A stretch of DNA of 64,000 nt, taken from Castellaniella ginsengisoli. GTDB taxonomy: Bacteria > Pseudomonadota > Gammaproteobacteria > Burkholderiales > Burkholderiaceae_B. Below are positions 26,822-34,441 of this stretch, piece by piece. The stretch lies in NCBI RefSeq assembly GCF_039523235.1, contig NZ_BAAAEX010000003.1; one strand, 5' to 3'. The notes beneath the pieces are model-generated. The model saw only the letters and a list, made by a program, of their open reading frames with translations. It was not told the origin of the DNA and searched no databases. The number at the start of each line of letters is the position of its first letter. Within the stretch, counting starts at the first letter, position 1. Both the position numbers and the translations under genes were made by a program.

Positions 26822-26920
26822 AAAAAGAACAAGGGCCTACAGACCGAAATCTGTAAGCCCTTGATAATGCTGGTCGGGACGGCGGGATTCGAACTCGCGA
26901 CCCCTTGCACCCCATGCAAG
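26822..26920. repeat. Left direct repeat (attL, displaced tRNA-Pro 3' end)
   Basis: 99 bp identical to 32276-32374. It holds the original chromosomal 3' half of tRNA-Pro and its terminator, now separated from the 5' half. Homology stops at 26921, in the anticodon stem, so no tRNA can be made here. Confidence 0.92.
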
Positions 26921-26991
26921 CCAGTGAACCGTATAGTTCTTATTTTTCAATAGCTTATGAGAGTATCCGTTGTTGCCAATGCCCTACAGAG

Positions 26992-27029
26992 TCACGCAAA
27001 GTCACGCAGTATCACGCAAAAATCACGCA
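26992..27029. promoter_or_regulatory. Four phased TCACGCA repeats (likely recombinase arm sites)
   Basis: TCACGCA occurs at 26992, 27002, 27012 and 27023, spaced 10, 10 and 11 bp, one helical turn each, on the same strand. Two more copies lie at the right end. Position and phasing fit integrase or excisionase arm-type sites; binding is inferred. Confidence 0.6.
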
Positions 27030-27094
27030 AGACCCAATGGTGCTCACTCCTAGAAAGCTGTATAAAACAACAGCCACCAAGAGGAACCACCATC

Positions 27095-27385
27095 ATGTAC
27101 TCAATCACCCTTCAAGACGCCCTCGCCGACCTGCCGGAACTGGCACGGGCCGACGCTGAGCACCGCTTCCGCCGGCCGCTGGAGCGCGCCCTTGGCGGCT
27201 CGGAACAGGTGCTTGCGGCCTACAAGGCCTGGACGACAGCGGAGGACACTGCAGAAGATGAGATGGCAGCCGAGGACGTGGCGCTGGCCAAGCGGTGGAT
27301 CGCTACGGTCGGGCGGGCTCGCGGGGATGCGTTCCAGGCCATGGGGGAGACCGAGGCTTGGTTCGAGGTTAGGATTGGACGGTAG
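27095..27385 (+). CDS. Small acidic protein of unknown function
   Basis: 96 residues starting MYSITLQDALADLPELARAD, with GAGG 10 bases before the ATG. It is largely helical and acidic in the middle (TTAEDTAEDEMAAEDVALAK). I recognise no family. As the first gene of the element next to the left repeat, it may be a phage accessory protein. The frame is open further upstream to 26957 without supporting signals. Confidence 0.55.
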   Translation: MYSITLQDALADLPELARADAEHRFRRPLERALGGSEQVLAAYKAWTTAEDTAEDEMAAEDVALAKRWIATVGRARGDAFQAMGETEAWFEVRIGR

Positions 27386-27456
27386 AGGCGCCCGGCTACC
27401 GTCAACGTCTGGGCGACACGAGACAAGAACAACCATCAAATCACAGATCAAAAACC

Positions 27457-27555
27457 ATGGCGATCTCTCCAACAAAAATTCGCGAGCAGATCAACGACAG
27501 CAACGTCGCCATCCTCGGATTCGTCCGGAAGAACTACGAGCAAATCTACGGGTAA
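27457..27555 (+). CDS. Possible 32-residue peptide
   Basis: A short frame MAISPTKIREQINDSNVAIL, ending NYEQIYG. Codon use is plausible, but no Shine-Dalgarno is evident and no family is known. It may be the truncated start of a longer phage gene. Confidence 0.3.
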   Translation: MAISPTKIREQINDSNVAILGFVRKNYEQIYG

Positions 27556-27657
27556 GCCCCCCTCGGTTTCGGCACCAGCAGCGACTCATAGGCCTTCTCG
27601 CAAGCCAACCGAACTACCCGGGCGCCACCACTGAGACAGCTAAGGGAAGGCCAACAA

Positions 27658-27954
27658 ATGCGAATAGTCGCCCTACTGATGATGCTGGTCCCGTCCGTCT
27701 GTTATGCCCGTGGAAATAACGACAGCGGCATCTTGTTGCTTGTCCTCCTGCTTCCACTCCTGGCATTTCTGCTAAGAGCATGGGTGTTGCTTTGCCTTAC
27801 GGCGGTGCCGATCTTCGTGGGCGTGTACTTTTTCGACGAACTTTCGCTTCTGGGCCTGGCCAGCATCGCATTCGGCTCTTGGATCACGTGGATGCTCTTT
27901 GGGCTCAAGATCAGAGAATGGCTCGGGAAGAAAAACGGTAAGAAAGACAAGTAG
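27658..27954 (+). CDS. Small membrane protein of unknown function
   Basis: 98 residues. The N-terminus MRIVALLMMLVPSVCYARG looks like a signal or first membrane helix. Two or three further hydrophobic segments follow (ILLLVLLLPLLAFLL, VLLCLTAVPIFVGVYFF, ASIAFGSWITWMLFG), with a basic tail KKNGKKDK. AGGGAAGG lies upstream of the ATG. Possibly a phage membrane protein; no family recognised. Confidence 0.6.
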   Translation: MRIVALLMMLVPSVCYARGNNDSGILLLVLLLPLLAFLLRAWVLLCLTAVPIFVGVYFFDELSLLGLASIAFGSWITWMLFGLKIREWLGKKNGKKDK

Positions 27955-28190
27955 ATTGGGTCACCTGGCTTGACTGACGATCAGCGAGTCATAAAGCCGC
28001 TCGCAGGTTAATCCGGCCCGTTTGAGCGCGTCAGCGTAACGCGATAGAACGCAGGGCTATAAGGGGAGAGCCCTCAATACGCCCCTGCTTCGCCCGGCGC
28101 GCCCCCGTCCTTCCATGCAGCAGGGGAAGCGCCCGGAGCGCCGCCCCACCCGTTCGCCCCTTTGGGCAGGCTGTGCATCCCTTGTTCATC

Positions 28191-28214
28191 GTGTAGTGAT
28201 GCTATACACTACAC
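28191..28214. promoter_or_regulatory. Operator-like inverted repeat before higB
   Basis: GTGTAGTG and CACTACAC, an 8-bp perfect inverted repeat with 8-nt spacer, ends 2 bp before the higB ATG. HigA antitoxins bind such palindromes to repress their own operon, so this is the probable HigA site. Confidence 0.65.
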
Positions 28215-28216
28215 AA

Positions 28217-28513
28217 ATGATCAAGAGCTTCCGACACAAGGGCCTGCAAGCCTTCTTCGAGACAGGATCAAAGGCTGGCATCCAGGCCAAGCATGTGTCA
28301 CGGCTGCACGTGCAACTGACGACCCTCAATGCCGCAATCGATCCTCAAGACATGAACGCTCCCGGATGGAAGTTGCACAAGCTCTCTGGGAACAACCCAA
28401 AGGGCCAGCCAGTCCAGGATCACTGGTCCGTGTCGGTCAGCGGCAATTGGCGTCTTACCTTCTACTTCGAGGGCGTGGACGTCATCCTGGTGGACTACCA
28501 GGACTATCACTAG
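28217..28513 (+). CDS. higB: HigB toxin (RelE-superfamily mRNA interferase)
   Basis: 98 residues matching the HigB fold: MIKSFRHKGLQAFFETGSK, GIQAKHVSRLHVQLTTLNAA, WSVSVSGNWRLTFYFEG and a closing VDYQDYH. HigB cleaves mRNA on the ribosome. The ATG at 28217 starts the homology and sits just after the palindromic operator. Toxin-first order with the antitoxin 9 bp downstream is characteristic of higBA. It looks full-length. Confidence 0.93.
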   Translation: MIKSFRHKGLQAFFETGSKAGIQAKHVSRLHVQLTTLNAAIDPQDMNAPGWKLHKLSGNNPKGQPVQDHWSVSVSGNWRLTFYFEGVDVILVDYQDYH

Positions 28514-28522
28514 GAGAACATC

Positions 28523-28807
28523 ATGCGTATGCACAACCCCGCACACCCCGGCCTGGCGCTGCGCGAATTCCTGGGCGACCTGACTGTCACAGAGGCAGCA
28601 GAGCGCCTGGGGGTCACTCGCACCGCTCTATCTCGTATCCTCAACGGTTCAGCCGGCATCTCGGCAGACATGGCCTTGCGCCTTCGTGATGCCCTGGGAA
28701 CCAACGCCGAAATGTGGGTCAACATGCAGGCTCAGTACGATCTGTGGCAAGCAGAGCAAAAGCCACGGCCTGTCGTCACGTCCTTTCGAGAGCCGGCGCA
28801 TGCGTGA
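28523..28807 (+). CDS. higA: HigA antitoxin (XRE-type HTH)
   Basis: 94 residues. MRMHNPAHPGLALREFLGDL and the helix-turn-helix TEAAERLGVTRTALSRILNG are diagnostic of HigA, as is ALGTNAEMWVNMQAQYDLW. It neutralises HigB and represses the operon. TAGGAG precedes the ATG. Part of the tRNA-Pro element, it may help keep the decayed element in the chromosome by addiction. Confidence 0.94.
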   Translation: MRMHNPAHPGLALREFLGDLTVTEAAERLGVTRTALSRILNGSAGISADMALRLRDALGTNAEMWVNMQAQYDLWQAEQKPRPVVTSFREPAHA

Positions 28808-28849
28808 AAATAGCCGCCCGTAGGCGGCTTGCTTGCGTCGATTCCTGGG

Positions 28850-29365
28850 CTACGTCTTATCCTCATACCCCGGCGGAACCCAGGCCTGTCTGGTGATTCT
28901 GTCGCTCGCATCCAGGACTTCTTTCTGGCCCAGCATCGCCTTCTTTTTGGCGCCCTGCGTCAACTTGCAGCCGCAGTGATGGCAAACAACAGCCTCTTTG
29001 TGCACGAACTCCACGCAATCGGGACAGGTCATGGGCGTTGCCACCATCACGGTCAGCCCAGCAAAGGTCATCCGGGACTTGGCCGGATACAGCGCCGCGA
29101 TACCTGCCGTGATGAACTCGGCATCGGTCGGCCCGGTACAGGCCGTGCACACGACATTGACCTGGAACAGCCCACGGTATTCGTTCAACTGCCCGGCCAT
29201 GGTGTTGTCGACGGTTTCAGCCGGCAGCAGGAAGCAGCGCAAGTACGGGCCGGTGGCCGGCGGCTTGAACGCCACGTTTTCGTAGGCCACCGGAATGGCC
29301 GGCGCCTGCGCGGCGGCCCAATCGGCCAGCGTCTTCTCGAACGCAGCGCGGATCACGGCTTTCAT
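28850..29365 (-). CDS. Chimeric phage tail protein fragment joined to a zinc ribbon
   Basis: 171 residues. Residues 1-110 (MKAVIRAAFEKTLADWAAAQ ... RGLFQVNVVC) resemble phage tail terminator/DUF4128-type proteins, which normally continue with more beta strands. Instead, from M112 there is a zinc ribbon, MTCPDCVEFVHKEAVVCHHC, with a basic tail. The in-frame join at a Met looks like a deletion fusing two genes. It overlaps the next upstream gene by 4 bp, a normal phage tail arrangement. Probably non-functional as a tail protein. Confidence 0.55.
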   Translation of the reverse strand: MKAVIRAAFEKTLADWAAAQAPAIPVAYENVAFKPPATGPYLRCFLLPAETVDNTMAGQLNEYRGLFQVNVVCTACTGPTDAEFITAGIAALYPAKSRMTFAGLTVMVATPMTCPDCVEFVHKEAVVCHHCGCKLTQGAKKKAMLGQKEVLDASDRITRQAWVPPGYEDKT

Positions 29366-29604
29366 TTCAGACCTCGGACGTATTCACGAATGGCATTGGG
29401 CAGGTTGGCAATGGAAATCCTGACCATCCCGGCTGGCGCTTTGGTATGCGACCATCCCTCGTATTCGATGCGCCGGGCGTAGGCCAGCGCGGTGGTGATG
29501 TAGAACTTCGGGCCGGCCTCCTGCCCTTTGATCGCCTGGGCGATCTTCGTCAGGGTCGCACCGCCCGCCTTGTCGGTCGTGTCGGTCGGGCCGTCCTTCG
29601 GCAT
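29362..29604 (-). CDS. Truncated phage HK97 gp10-like protein
   Basis: 80 residues. The C-terminal part, YITTALAYARRIEYEGWSHT and KAPAGMVRISIANLPNAIRE, matches the end of HK97 gp10-like head-tail/tail completion proteins, which are usually about 130-150 residues. The N-terminal half is missing and its start lies at the junction with the ssb fragment, so it is a remnant. Confidence 0.55.
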   Translation of the reverse strand: MPKDGPTDTTDKAGGATLTKIAQAIKGQEAGPKFYITTALAYARRIEYEGWSHTKAPAGMVRISIANLPNAIREYVRGLK

Positions 29605-29637
29605 GCCGACGCCGAAGCCTCAGGAGCCGCGCAAGCG

Positions 29638-30069
29638 CCCGGTACCGCCATCTGCAACGTGTCGATCGCCACCACGTCCCAATGGAAGAACAAGGCCTCG
29701 GGCGAACGCCGCGAGGAAACCGAATGGCACCGCGTGGTGTTCTACAACCGCCTGGCCGAGATCGCCGGCGAGTACCTGAAAAAGGGCCGCTCCGTCTCCA
29801 TCAAGGGACGACTCAAAACCCGTAAGTGGCAGGATAAGGAGACCGGCGCGGATCGTTACAGCACGGACATCGTCGCTGATCAGATGCAAATGCTAGGCGG
29901 CCGTGAGGATGACGGCGGGCAGCATCATGGATCGTCGCAACAGGCTGCGCCGCCGCAACGGCAGGACAGGCCAGCAGCCCCCGCTGCGCCGGCAGGCGGC
30001 CTCGCAGACATGGACGACGATATTCCGTTCTCTGCCCTTGGAGTCGGCCGGGCTTGGGCCGTTACTTAG
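29638..30069 (+). pseudogene. ssb: Single-stranded DNA-binding protein lacking its start
   Basis: The frame encodes an SSB from PGTAICNVSIATTSQWKNKA through EWHRVVFYNRLAEIAGEYLK and KTRKWQDKETGADRYSTDIV, with the acidic tail DMDDDIPF. The first 30 or so residues and any in-frame ATG are missing; the sequence before 29638 belongs to the opposite-strand tail gene. After DDIPF, where SSB normally ends, it reads on for 12 residues. A deletion removed the 5' end. Confidence 0.8.
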
Positions 30070-30119
30070 CGGCTCCGATGTGCCGGGGGCGAAGCTGGAA
30101 CAGGGCTACCGGCTGGCAG

Positions 30120-30854
30120 TCAAGTAGCGTTGTCGCTGGCACGCTCGACACGACCGTCGCCTGAAGCATACATACGAATATTCGCTTTTCCGGAACCTTT
30201 AACTACGCCTGGCGCCTGAAGGCCGACAGCATCAAACCCCCGGATGACTCGTTCCATCCAGTGGTACGTTTGCTCATGAAACGCTTCAAGACTGCTGATA
30301 ATTTGCCGGATGGCGTCGTCAGTGGGAGGTGGCATCTCCCGAGCGACCCCCGCGTCCCTCAGGCTTGAAGCGATAGAAGCACGGCGATCCCTTTCCTCTT
30401 GAAGCGCCACCACTTGGCCAAGCAGGTTCCCTATGAGGAATCCTCCCATTCGATCTAGTGTTGTCTGCTTTGCAACGCGCAGTTGCGTCTGTAGATCGCC
30501 GAGTTCTCGTGCCGACGGCAATGCCCAACTGGTGGCCAAGGCTTTGCCGAGTTCACGGAGCCTGTAACTAATGCGATGTACCTCTTCCGATAAAGCCCAA
30601 TCAGTTAGAAGCTGAGCAATGCGCTGCTCTCGGCGCCGGTCCCAATTCTGATACAGGGGAACGGCTACCGCAGCAACGGCGGTGCCAACGGTGCCAAAAG
30701 CGATCATCACTTGCAGAGCCAGGTCGATCGCTGTGCGAGTGGGTGCCACATCTCTCCACGACCATCCAAGCGAGAACCCGCCGATGGCGGCGACTGCGGC
30801 CACAGCAAACCAGAAAATAATCATCCGCCAGCCGCCGTACTCATTGCTTTTCAT
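30120..30854 (-). CDS. Membrane-anchored protein of unknown function
   Basis: 244 residues. Two N-terminal membrane helices (MIIFWFAVAAVAAIGGFSLG and LALQVMIAFGTVGTAVAAVA) are followed by a long cytoplasmic, mostly helical and charged region. No enzymatic motif is recognised. AAGGGGAT precedes the ATG. It is intact among truncated phage genes, on the opposite strand to HigBA. A phage exclusion or accessory role is possible, but unproven. Confidence 0.65.
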   Translation of the reverse strand: MKSNEYGGWRMIIFWFAVAAVAAIGGFSLGWSWRDVAPTRTAIDLALQVMIAFGTVGTAVAAVAVPLYQNWDRRREQRIAQLLTDWALSEEVHRISYRLRELGKALATSWALPSARELGDLQTQLRVAKQTTLDRMGGFLIGNLLGQVVALQEERDRRASIASSLRDAGVAREMPPPTDDAIRQIISSLEAFHEQTYHWMERVIRGFDAVGLQAPGVVKGSGKANIRMYASGDGRVERASDNAT

Positions 30855-30955
30855 CTAGTTATCCCCTTCCTTGAAGGACGGGGAAATCATACCCCCACAA
30901 ACCCCGCGCATCCCGATCTGCTGATCGGCGACGGGTTGCGCCTGGAGATATCCCA

Positions 30956-31342
30956 ATGTGGTTCAAAAACCTGAAGCTCTACCGGCTGTCGCCAGGCACT
31001 GACCTGTCTCAGTCCGGCTTGAACGCCGCGCTTGGCCCGTGCGAATTCCAGCCCTGCGGCAACCAGGACAGCCAATCCAACGGCTGGGTGCCACCCGACC
31101 ACGCTGATGGCTGGCTGGTCTACCGGCAGGCTGACCAGTCCTTGATCCGCTTGCGCACCGAGCGCCGCCTGCTGCCCGCCAGCGTCATCAACCAAGCCAG
31201 CCGCGAACGCGCCCTGCATATCGAAGAACAGCAGGGCTACAAGCCCGGCCGCAAGCAGATGAAGGAGATCAAAGAACAGATCCAGATGGAGCTGCTGCCG
31301 AAAGGCGCCGTCGTACCTAGGGGTCAGCCGCAACACCTTTAA
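30956..31342 (+). pseudogene. rdgC: Truncated rdgC (N-terminal 119 residues)
   Basis: The start MWFKNLKLYRLSPGTDLSQS, FQPCGNQDSQSNGWVPP, RLRTERRLLPASVINQ and GYKPGRKQMKEIKEQIQMEL are clear RdgC, a ring-forming DNA-binding recombination protein of about 300 residues. Homology ends near 31310 and the frame stops at 31342 after unrelated residues. A deletion joined it to the excisionase remnant. Confidence 0.85.
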
Positions 31343-31604
31343 TCGATACGTGCGCCCTCGCCTGCGCGAGATCCAGATCGGCCCCCAAGGCAAGGCGTTT
31401 GACCGCCTGGAGCTGGACGCCTGGGTGGACCGCAACCTGAGACAACAAAGAATTGACAGCGCACAGCCCGGCGGCGAAGATGGCCCCGGCAACAGCGGAT
31501 GCGCTCAGGGCATTCAACCTGTGCGCCAGAAAGTGGCGGGACGAGCACAAGCGACCCTGGCTGGACTCGGTCCCCATGATCGAAATGCTCAGCGAGAAAG
31601 GTAG
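31311..31604 (+). pseudogene. Excisionase/AlpA-like HTH remnant
   Basis: In the frame beginning near 31311, YLGVSRNTFNRYVRPRL followed by KAFDRLELDAWVD is a typical HTH_17 excisionase-type domain. It lacks an N-terminal start because the rdgC fragment replaces it. It overlaps the recombinase frame, as such small genes often do. Confidence 0.6.
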
Positions 31605-32253
31605 CCGTCAACCCTACCCACTTTCTTGGGAAGAGCAGAAAGCGTTCTTCATAGAACTGCCGGCGCACCTCAGGACGATGGCACTCTACAAGGTCAACAC
31701 AGGATGCCGAGAGCAGGAGGTCTGCAAATTGCGATGGGAGTGGGAGATTGCCGTGCCCGAACTGAAGACCAGTGTTTTCTTGCTGCCAGCCGACTTTGGC
31801 GGCAGGTTCGAGGACTCGGGAGTGAAGAACGGCGAAGAGCGGCTGGTGATACTCAACCGAGTGGCCAAGTCCATCATCGACGGTCAGCGCGGCCATCATC
31901 CGGAATGGGTGTTCCCATACGAGGATGGCGCACTCAGACGGATGAACGACACGGCATGGAGGAGCACCAGGCGGCGGGCAGCGGCAAAATGGGAGAAGAC
32001 CCACGGCGCCCCGGCTCACCCAGGCTTTGCCGGGCTGCGAGTTCACGACCTCAAGCACACCTTCGGGCGAAGGTTGAGGGCCGCAGACGTGCCAGAGGAA
32101 GATCGCAAGGTCCTGCTCGGGCACACCAATGGCAGTGTGACATCCCACTACTCTGCCGCAGAGCTGGGCAAGCTGATCGGTCTTGCAAACAAGGTGGCCG
32201 AAACCGGGGGACACACCCCGGCGCTCACTGTTCTCAAGCGTAGGGCTGCGTGA
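31453..32253 (+). CDS. Tyrosine recombinase (phage integrase), probably N-terminally shortened
   Basis: 266 residues from a TTG at 31453 (an ATG follows at 31480). The catalytic domain is present: TGCREQEVCKLRW (first Arg), RVHDLKHTFGRRLRA (His box, Lys at the usual Arg place, a form I associate with this subfamily), LLGHTNGSVTSHYSAAELG (His and nucleophile Tyr). The region before SVPMIEML is too short for the normal SAM-like and arm-binding domains, so the N-terminus is probably lost. It ends 23 bp before the right repeat and would have catalysed integration into tRNA-Pro. Confidence 0.85.
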   Translation: MTAHSPAAKMAPATADALRAFNLCARKWRDEHKRPWLDSVPMIEMLSEKGSRQPYPLSWEEQKAFFIELPAHLRTMALYKVNTGCREQEVCKLRWEWEIAVPELKTSVFLLPADFGGRFEDSGVKNGEERLVILNRVAKSIIDGQRGHHPEWVFPYEDGALRRMNDTAWRSTRRRAAAKWEKTHGAPAHPGFAGLRVHDLKHTFGRRLRAADVPEEDRKVLLGHTNGSVTSHYSAAELGKLIGLANKVAETGGHTPALTVLKRRAA

Positions 32254-32258
32254 TGAGG

Positions 32259-32275
32259 TCACGCAAAACTCACGC

Positions 32276-32276
<1 letters not shown>
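32259..32276. promoter_or_regulatory. Two phased TCACGCA repeats at the right end
   Basis: TCACGCA at 32259 and 32270, 11 bp apart, same orientation as the four left-end copies, directly against the right 99-bp repeat. Likely recombinase arm sites. Confidence 0.55.
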
Positions 32277-32403
<127 letters not shown>

Positions 32404-32429
32404 AGAACGAAATTCTAGCATAGAAATTT

Positions 32430-34286
32430 TCATGCCGCTTGCGTTGCCGGCCGCTGTTCCGGCTGGCGGCGCTCGACGTACAAACACGGCCCGGCCTGCT
32501 TCTTGGCCTGGGCCTTGGCCTCGCTGGCGGCCTGGGCGATCTGGTGATGCGATGGGTAGACGCCGGGTTCGACCTGGACGGCGCCCAGCGACAGGGTCGG
32601 CAGGTCGTAGCGCCTGCGTTCGCCCCGTCGATCCTGGGCCTCGTAGCATCCATCGGCCGCCTGCCCTTGCTCGGCCAGCAATTGGATCATTCCCTTGGAA
32701 AAGTCATCCAGAATCCGCCGGCACCGCTCCCGCCAGTCGCGACTGCGGAACAGCAGGATGAAGTCGTCTCCACCGATGTGGCCCAGGAAATCCTGACCGG
32801 TCACGGTATAGGCCGACAGAGTCCGGCCCAGCAGCCGGATGACATCGTCGCCGCGGCGATAGCCGAACGCGTCGTTGAAAGGCTTGAAGTCGTCCAGGTC
32901 GGCATAGCAAACGGCAAACGGCTGGCCATCGGCCAGGAACCGCTTGACTTGCCGATCGATGGGCACATTGCCCGGCAACTGCGTCAGCGGGTTCGCATGC
33001 TGGGCGGCACGCTGCTGCAAGAGGTTGAGCGCCTGCAGCAGATCCTGGCTGGTACCGATGCCCAGATACCGCCCCTGCCCTGTGATGATGAAGTCATGGA
33101 CCAGTCCATGGCCCTCCGACTCGGCCAGCCAGCGGCTGAGCGTCATCAATGGCGTATGCATGTCGATGATCAGCGGCGCGGCATTCATGAACAGGCGGCA
33201 AGGCTTGGCGCCATACAGTTCGCGCTGATACGGCAGGGAAAAGCGCTCGATCAAATTCGAGCGGGTCAGCGCGCCCACCGGAACATCGTCGTCCACGACC
33301 GGAATCGTGTGCAGTTCCGGATGCTGGCGAAAGAGTTCGAATACCGCCTCGTTCGAGACGGTCGGCGCCACGCAGGGGGTGCGCCGCAGCAGGCGCAAGG
33401 CCCGCCCCTCGGTTCCGTCGCATGCGCCGCCGGGCTCCAGCCCTTCCTGCGTATCGGCCAACCGGCGCTCGGCCAGGCGGGCCGAGAGCTCCGACCAGTG
33501 GGTCCGATAGGGCTGCGCCACAGGCCGTTCGATGTAGTAGCCCTGGGCGCACGCCACGCCCAGATCGGCGACACAGGCCAGTTCGTCCAGGGTTTCGACG
33601 CCTTCGGCGACGACGACGGCGCCGGCAATGATGGCGATGTCGCAGATCGAACGCAAAATCTGCTGGCGCAGAAGATCGTCCTGGATGCCGGCAGTGAACA
33701 TCTTGTCGGTCTTGATGAACTCCGGTCTCAAATCCAGCCAGCGCCCCAGGTTCGAAAATCCCGATCCCAGGTCGTCGATGGCGAATTGCACGCCCTTGGC
33801 TCGCAGCCGGGTGACGGCTGGCAGCAGATCGGCCCAGAATCCTCCCTGGTCCTGCTCGGTGATCTCGATCACCAGGCGATCGGGATTCAGGCCGGCTTCG
33901 GCCAGCAGCGCAATCAGGTCCAGCGCACCGTCGGCCGCATGCAGCAAGGCCATCGGGCTGACGTTCAGAAACAGGCGGCCCGGCAGATTCAACGCCGCAA
34001 AGCGCTGGATCACGACCTGGCAGGCGCGGTGTTCAACCTGGATGTCCAGGCTGCGGGCGCGGGCGGCCTCGAACAGGCGGTCCGGCGTCCGCAGTGGGCT
34101 GCCCTGCGGCCCTCTGATGAGCCCCTCGTACCCCAGCAGCATGTCGTCGTGCATCCAGAGGATAGGCTGGAAAACGGCGCTCAGCTCTGCGCGAAGCAGC
34201 AGCTCAGAGACATCATCCAGTCCTTCGGGATGCGCTTGATCGATCATGGATGGCTCGCACCACACGGGATCCAGGTCAAATGACAT
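32430..34286 (-). CDS. EAL-CBS-GGDEF cyclic-di-GMP protein
   Basis: 618 residues from the ATG at 34286 (alternatives are GTG 34361 and ATG 34247; none has a good Shine-Dalgarno). Residues about 30-270 form an EAL phosphodiesterase with its ligands present: EGLIRG, NVSPM, EITEQ, DDLGSG, KTDKMF, EGVET and QGYYIERP. About 320-450 are a CBS pair (IPVVDDDVPVGALTRSNLIE; GRYLGIGTSQDLL). About 455-600 form a GGDEF-like domain whose signature is GGDDF. It is predicted cytosolic with no membrane helix. It probably degrades c-di-GMP, with CBS and degenerate GGDEF parts sensing nucleotides. Confidence 0.88.
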   Translation of the reverse strand: MSFDLDPVWCEPSMIDQAHPEGLDDVSELLLRAELSAVFQPILWMHDDMLLGYEGLIRGPQGSPLRTPDRLFEAARARSLDIQVEHRACQVVIQRFAALNLPGRLFLNVSPMALLHAADGALDLIALLAEAGLNPDRLVIEITEQDQGGFWADLLPAVTRLRAKGVQFAIDDLGSGFSNLGRWLDLRPEFIKTDKMFTAGIQDDLLRQQILRSICDIAIIAGAVVVAEGVETLDELACVADLGVACAQGYYIERPVAQPYRTHWSELSARLAERRLADTQEGLEPGGACDGTEGRALRLLRRTPCVAPTVSNEAVFELFRQHPELHTIPVVDDDVPVGALTRSNLIERFSLPYQRELYGAKPCRLFMNAAPLIIDMHTPLMTLSRWLAESEGHGLVHDFIITGQGRYLGIGTSQDLLQALNLLQQRAAQHANPLTQLPGNVPIDRQVKRFLADGQPFAVCYADLDDFKPFNDAFGYRRGDDVIRLLGRTLSAYTVTGQDFLGHIGGDDFILLFRSRDWRERCRRILDDFSKGMIQLLAEQGQAADGCYEAQDRRGERRRYDLPTLSLGAVQVEPGVYPSHHQIAQAASEAKAQAKKQAGPCLYVERRQPEQRPATQAA

Positions 34287-34441
34287 GAAAGGCGACAAAA
34301 AGCACGCGGCAATGCCATACCTTAAATGAGATTCATGACAAGAGGATGACCCCGTGCGCACCCATGCTGCAGTAAATCAAGCTTTCGGGCTTTGCCAGGC
34401 CGCTCGGCGCCCGCCCTTGCCCGGCGGCGCCGTGGGGCACA

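Noticed and set aside
26638..26919. N-terminal extension of tehB shared with a frame ending at 32373
   Set aside because: Both begin with the same peptide because each reads through the duplicated tRNA-Pro half and terminator. TehB homology starts at 26637.
26822..26920. A second tRNA-Pro
   Set aside because: Only the 3' half from the anticodon arm is present; the sequence diverges at 26921, so it is an attachment-site duplicate.
26992..27029. Short direct repeats as a CRISPR array
   Set aside because: Units are only 7 bp with 3-4-bp gaps and no spacers; helical phasing next to att repeats fits arm-type sites.
32040..32075. Lys instead of Arg in the recombinase HxxR box as evidence of inactivation
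   Set aside because: HDLKHTFGRRLRA appears to be native to this integrase subfamily; the missing N-terminal domains are the better evidence for loss of function.
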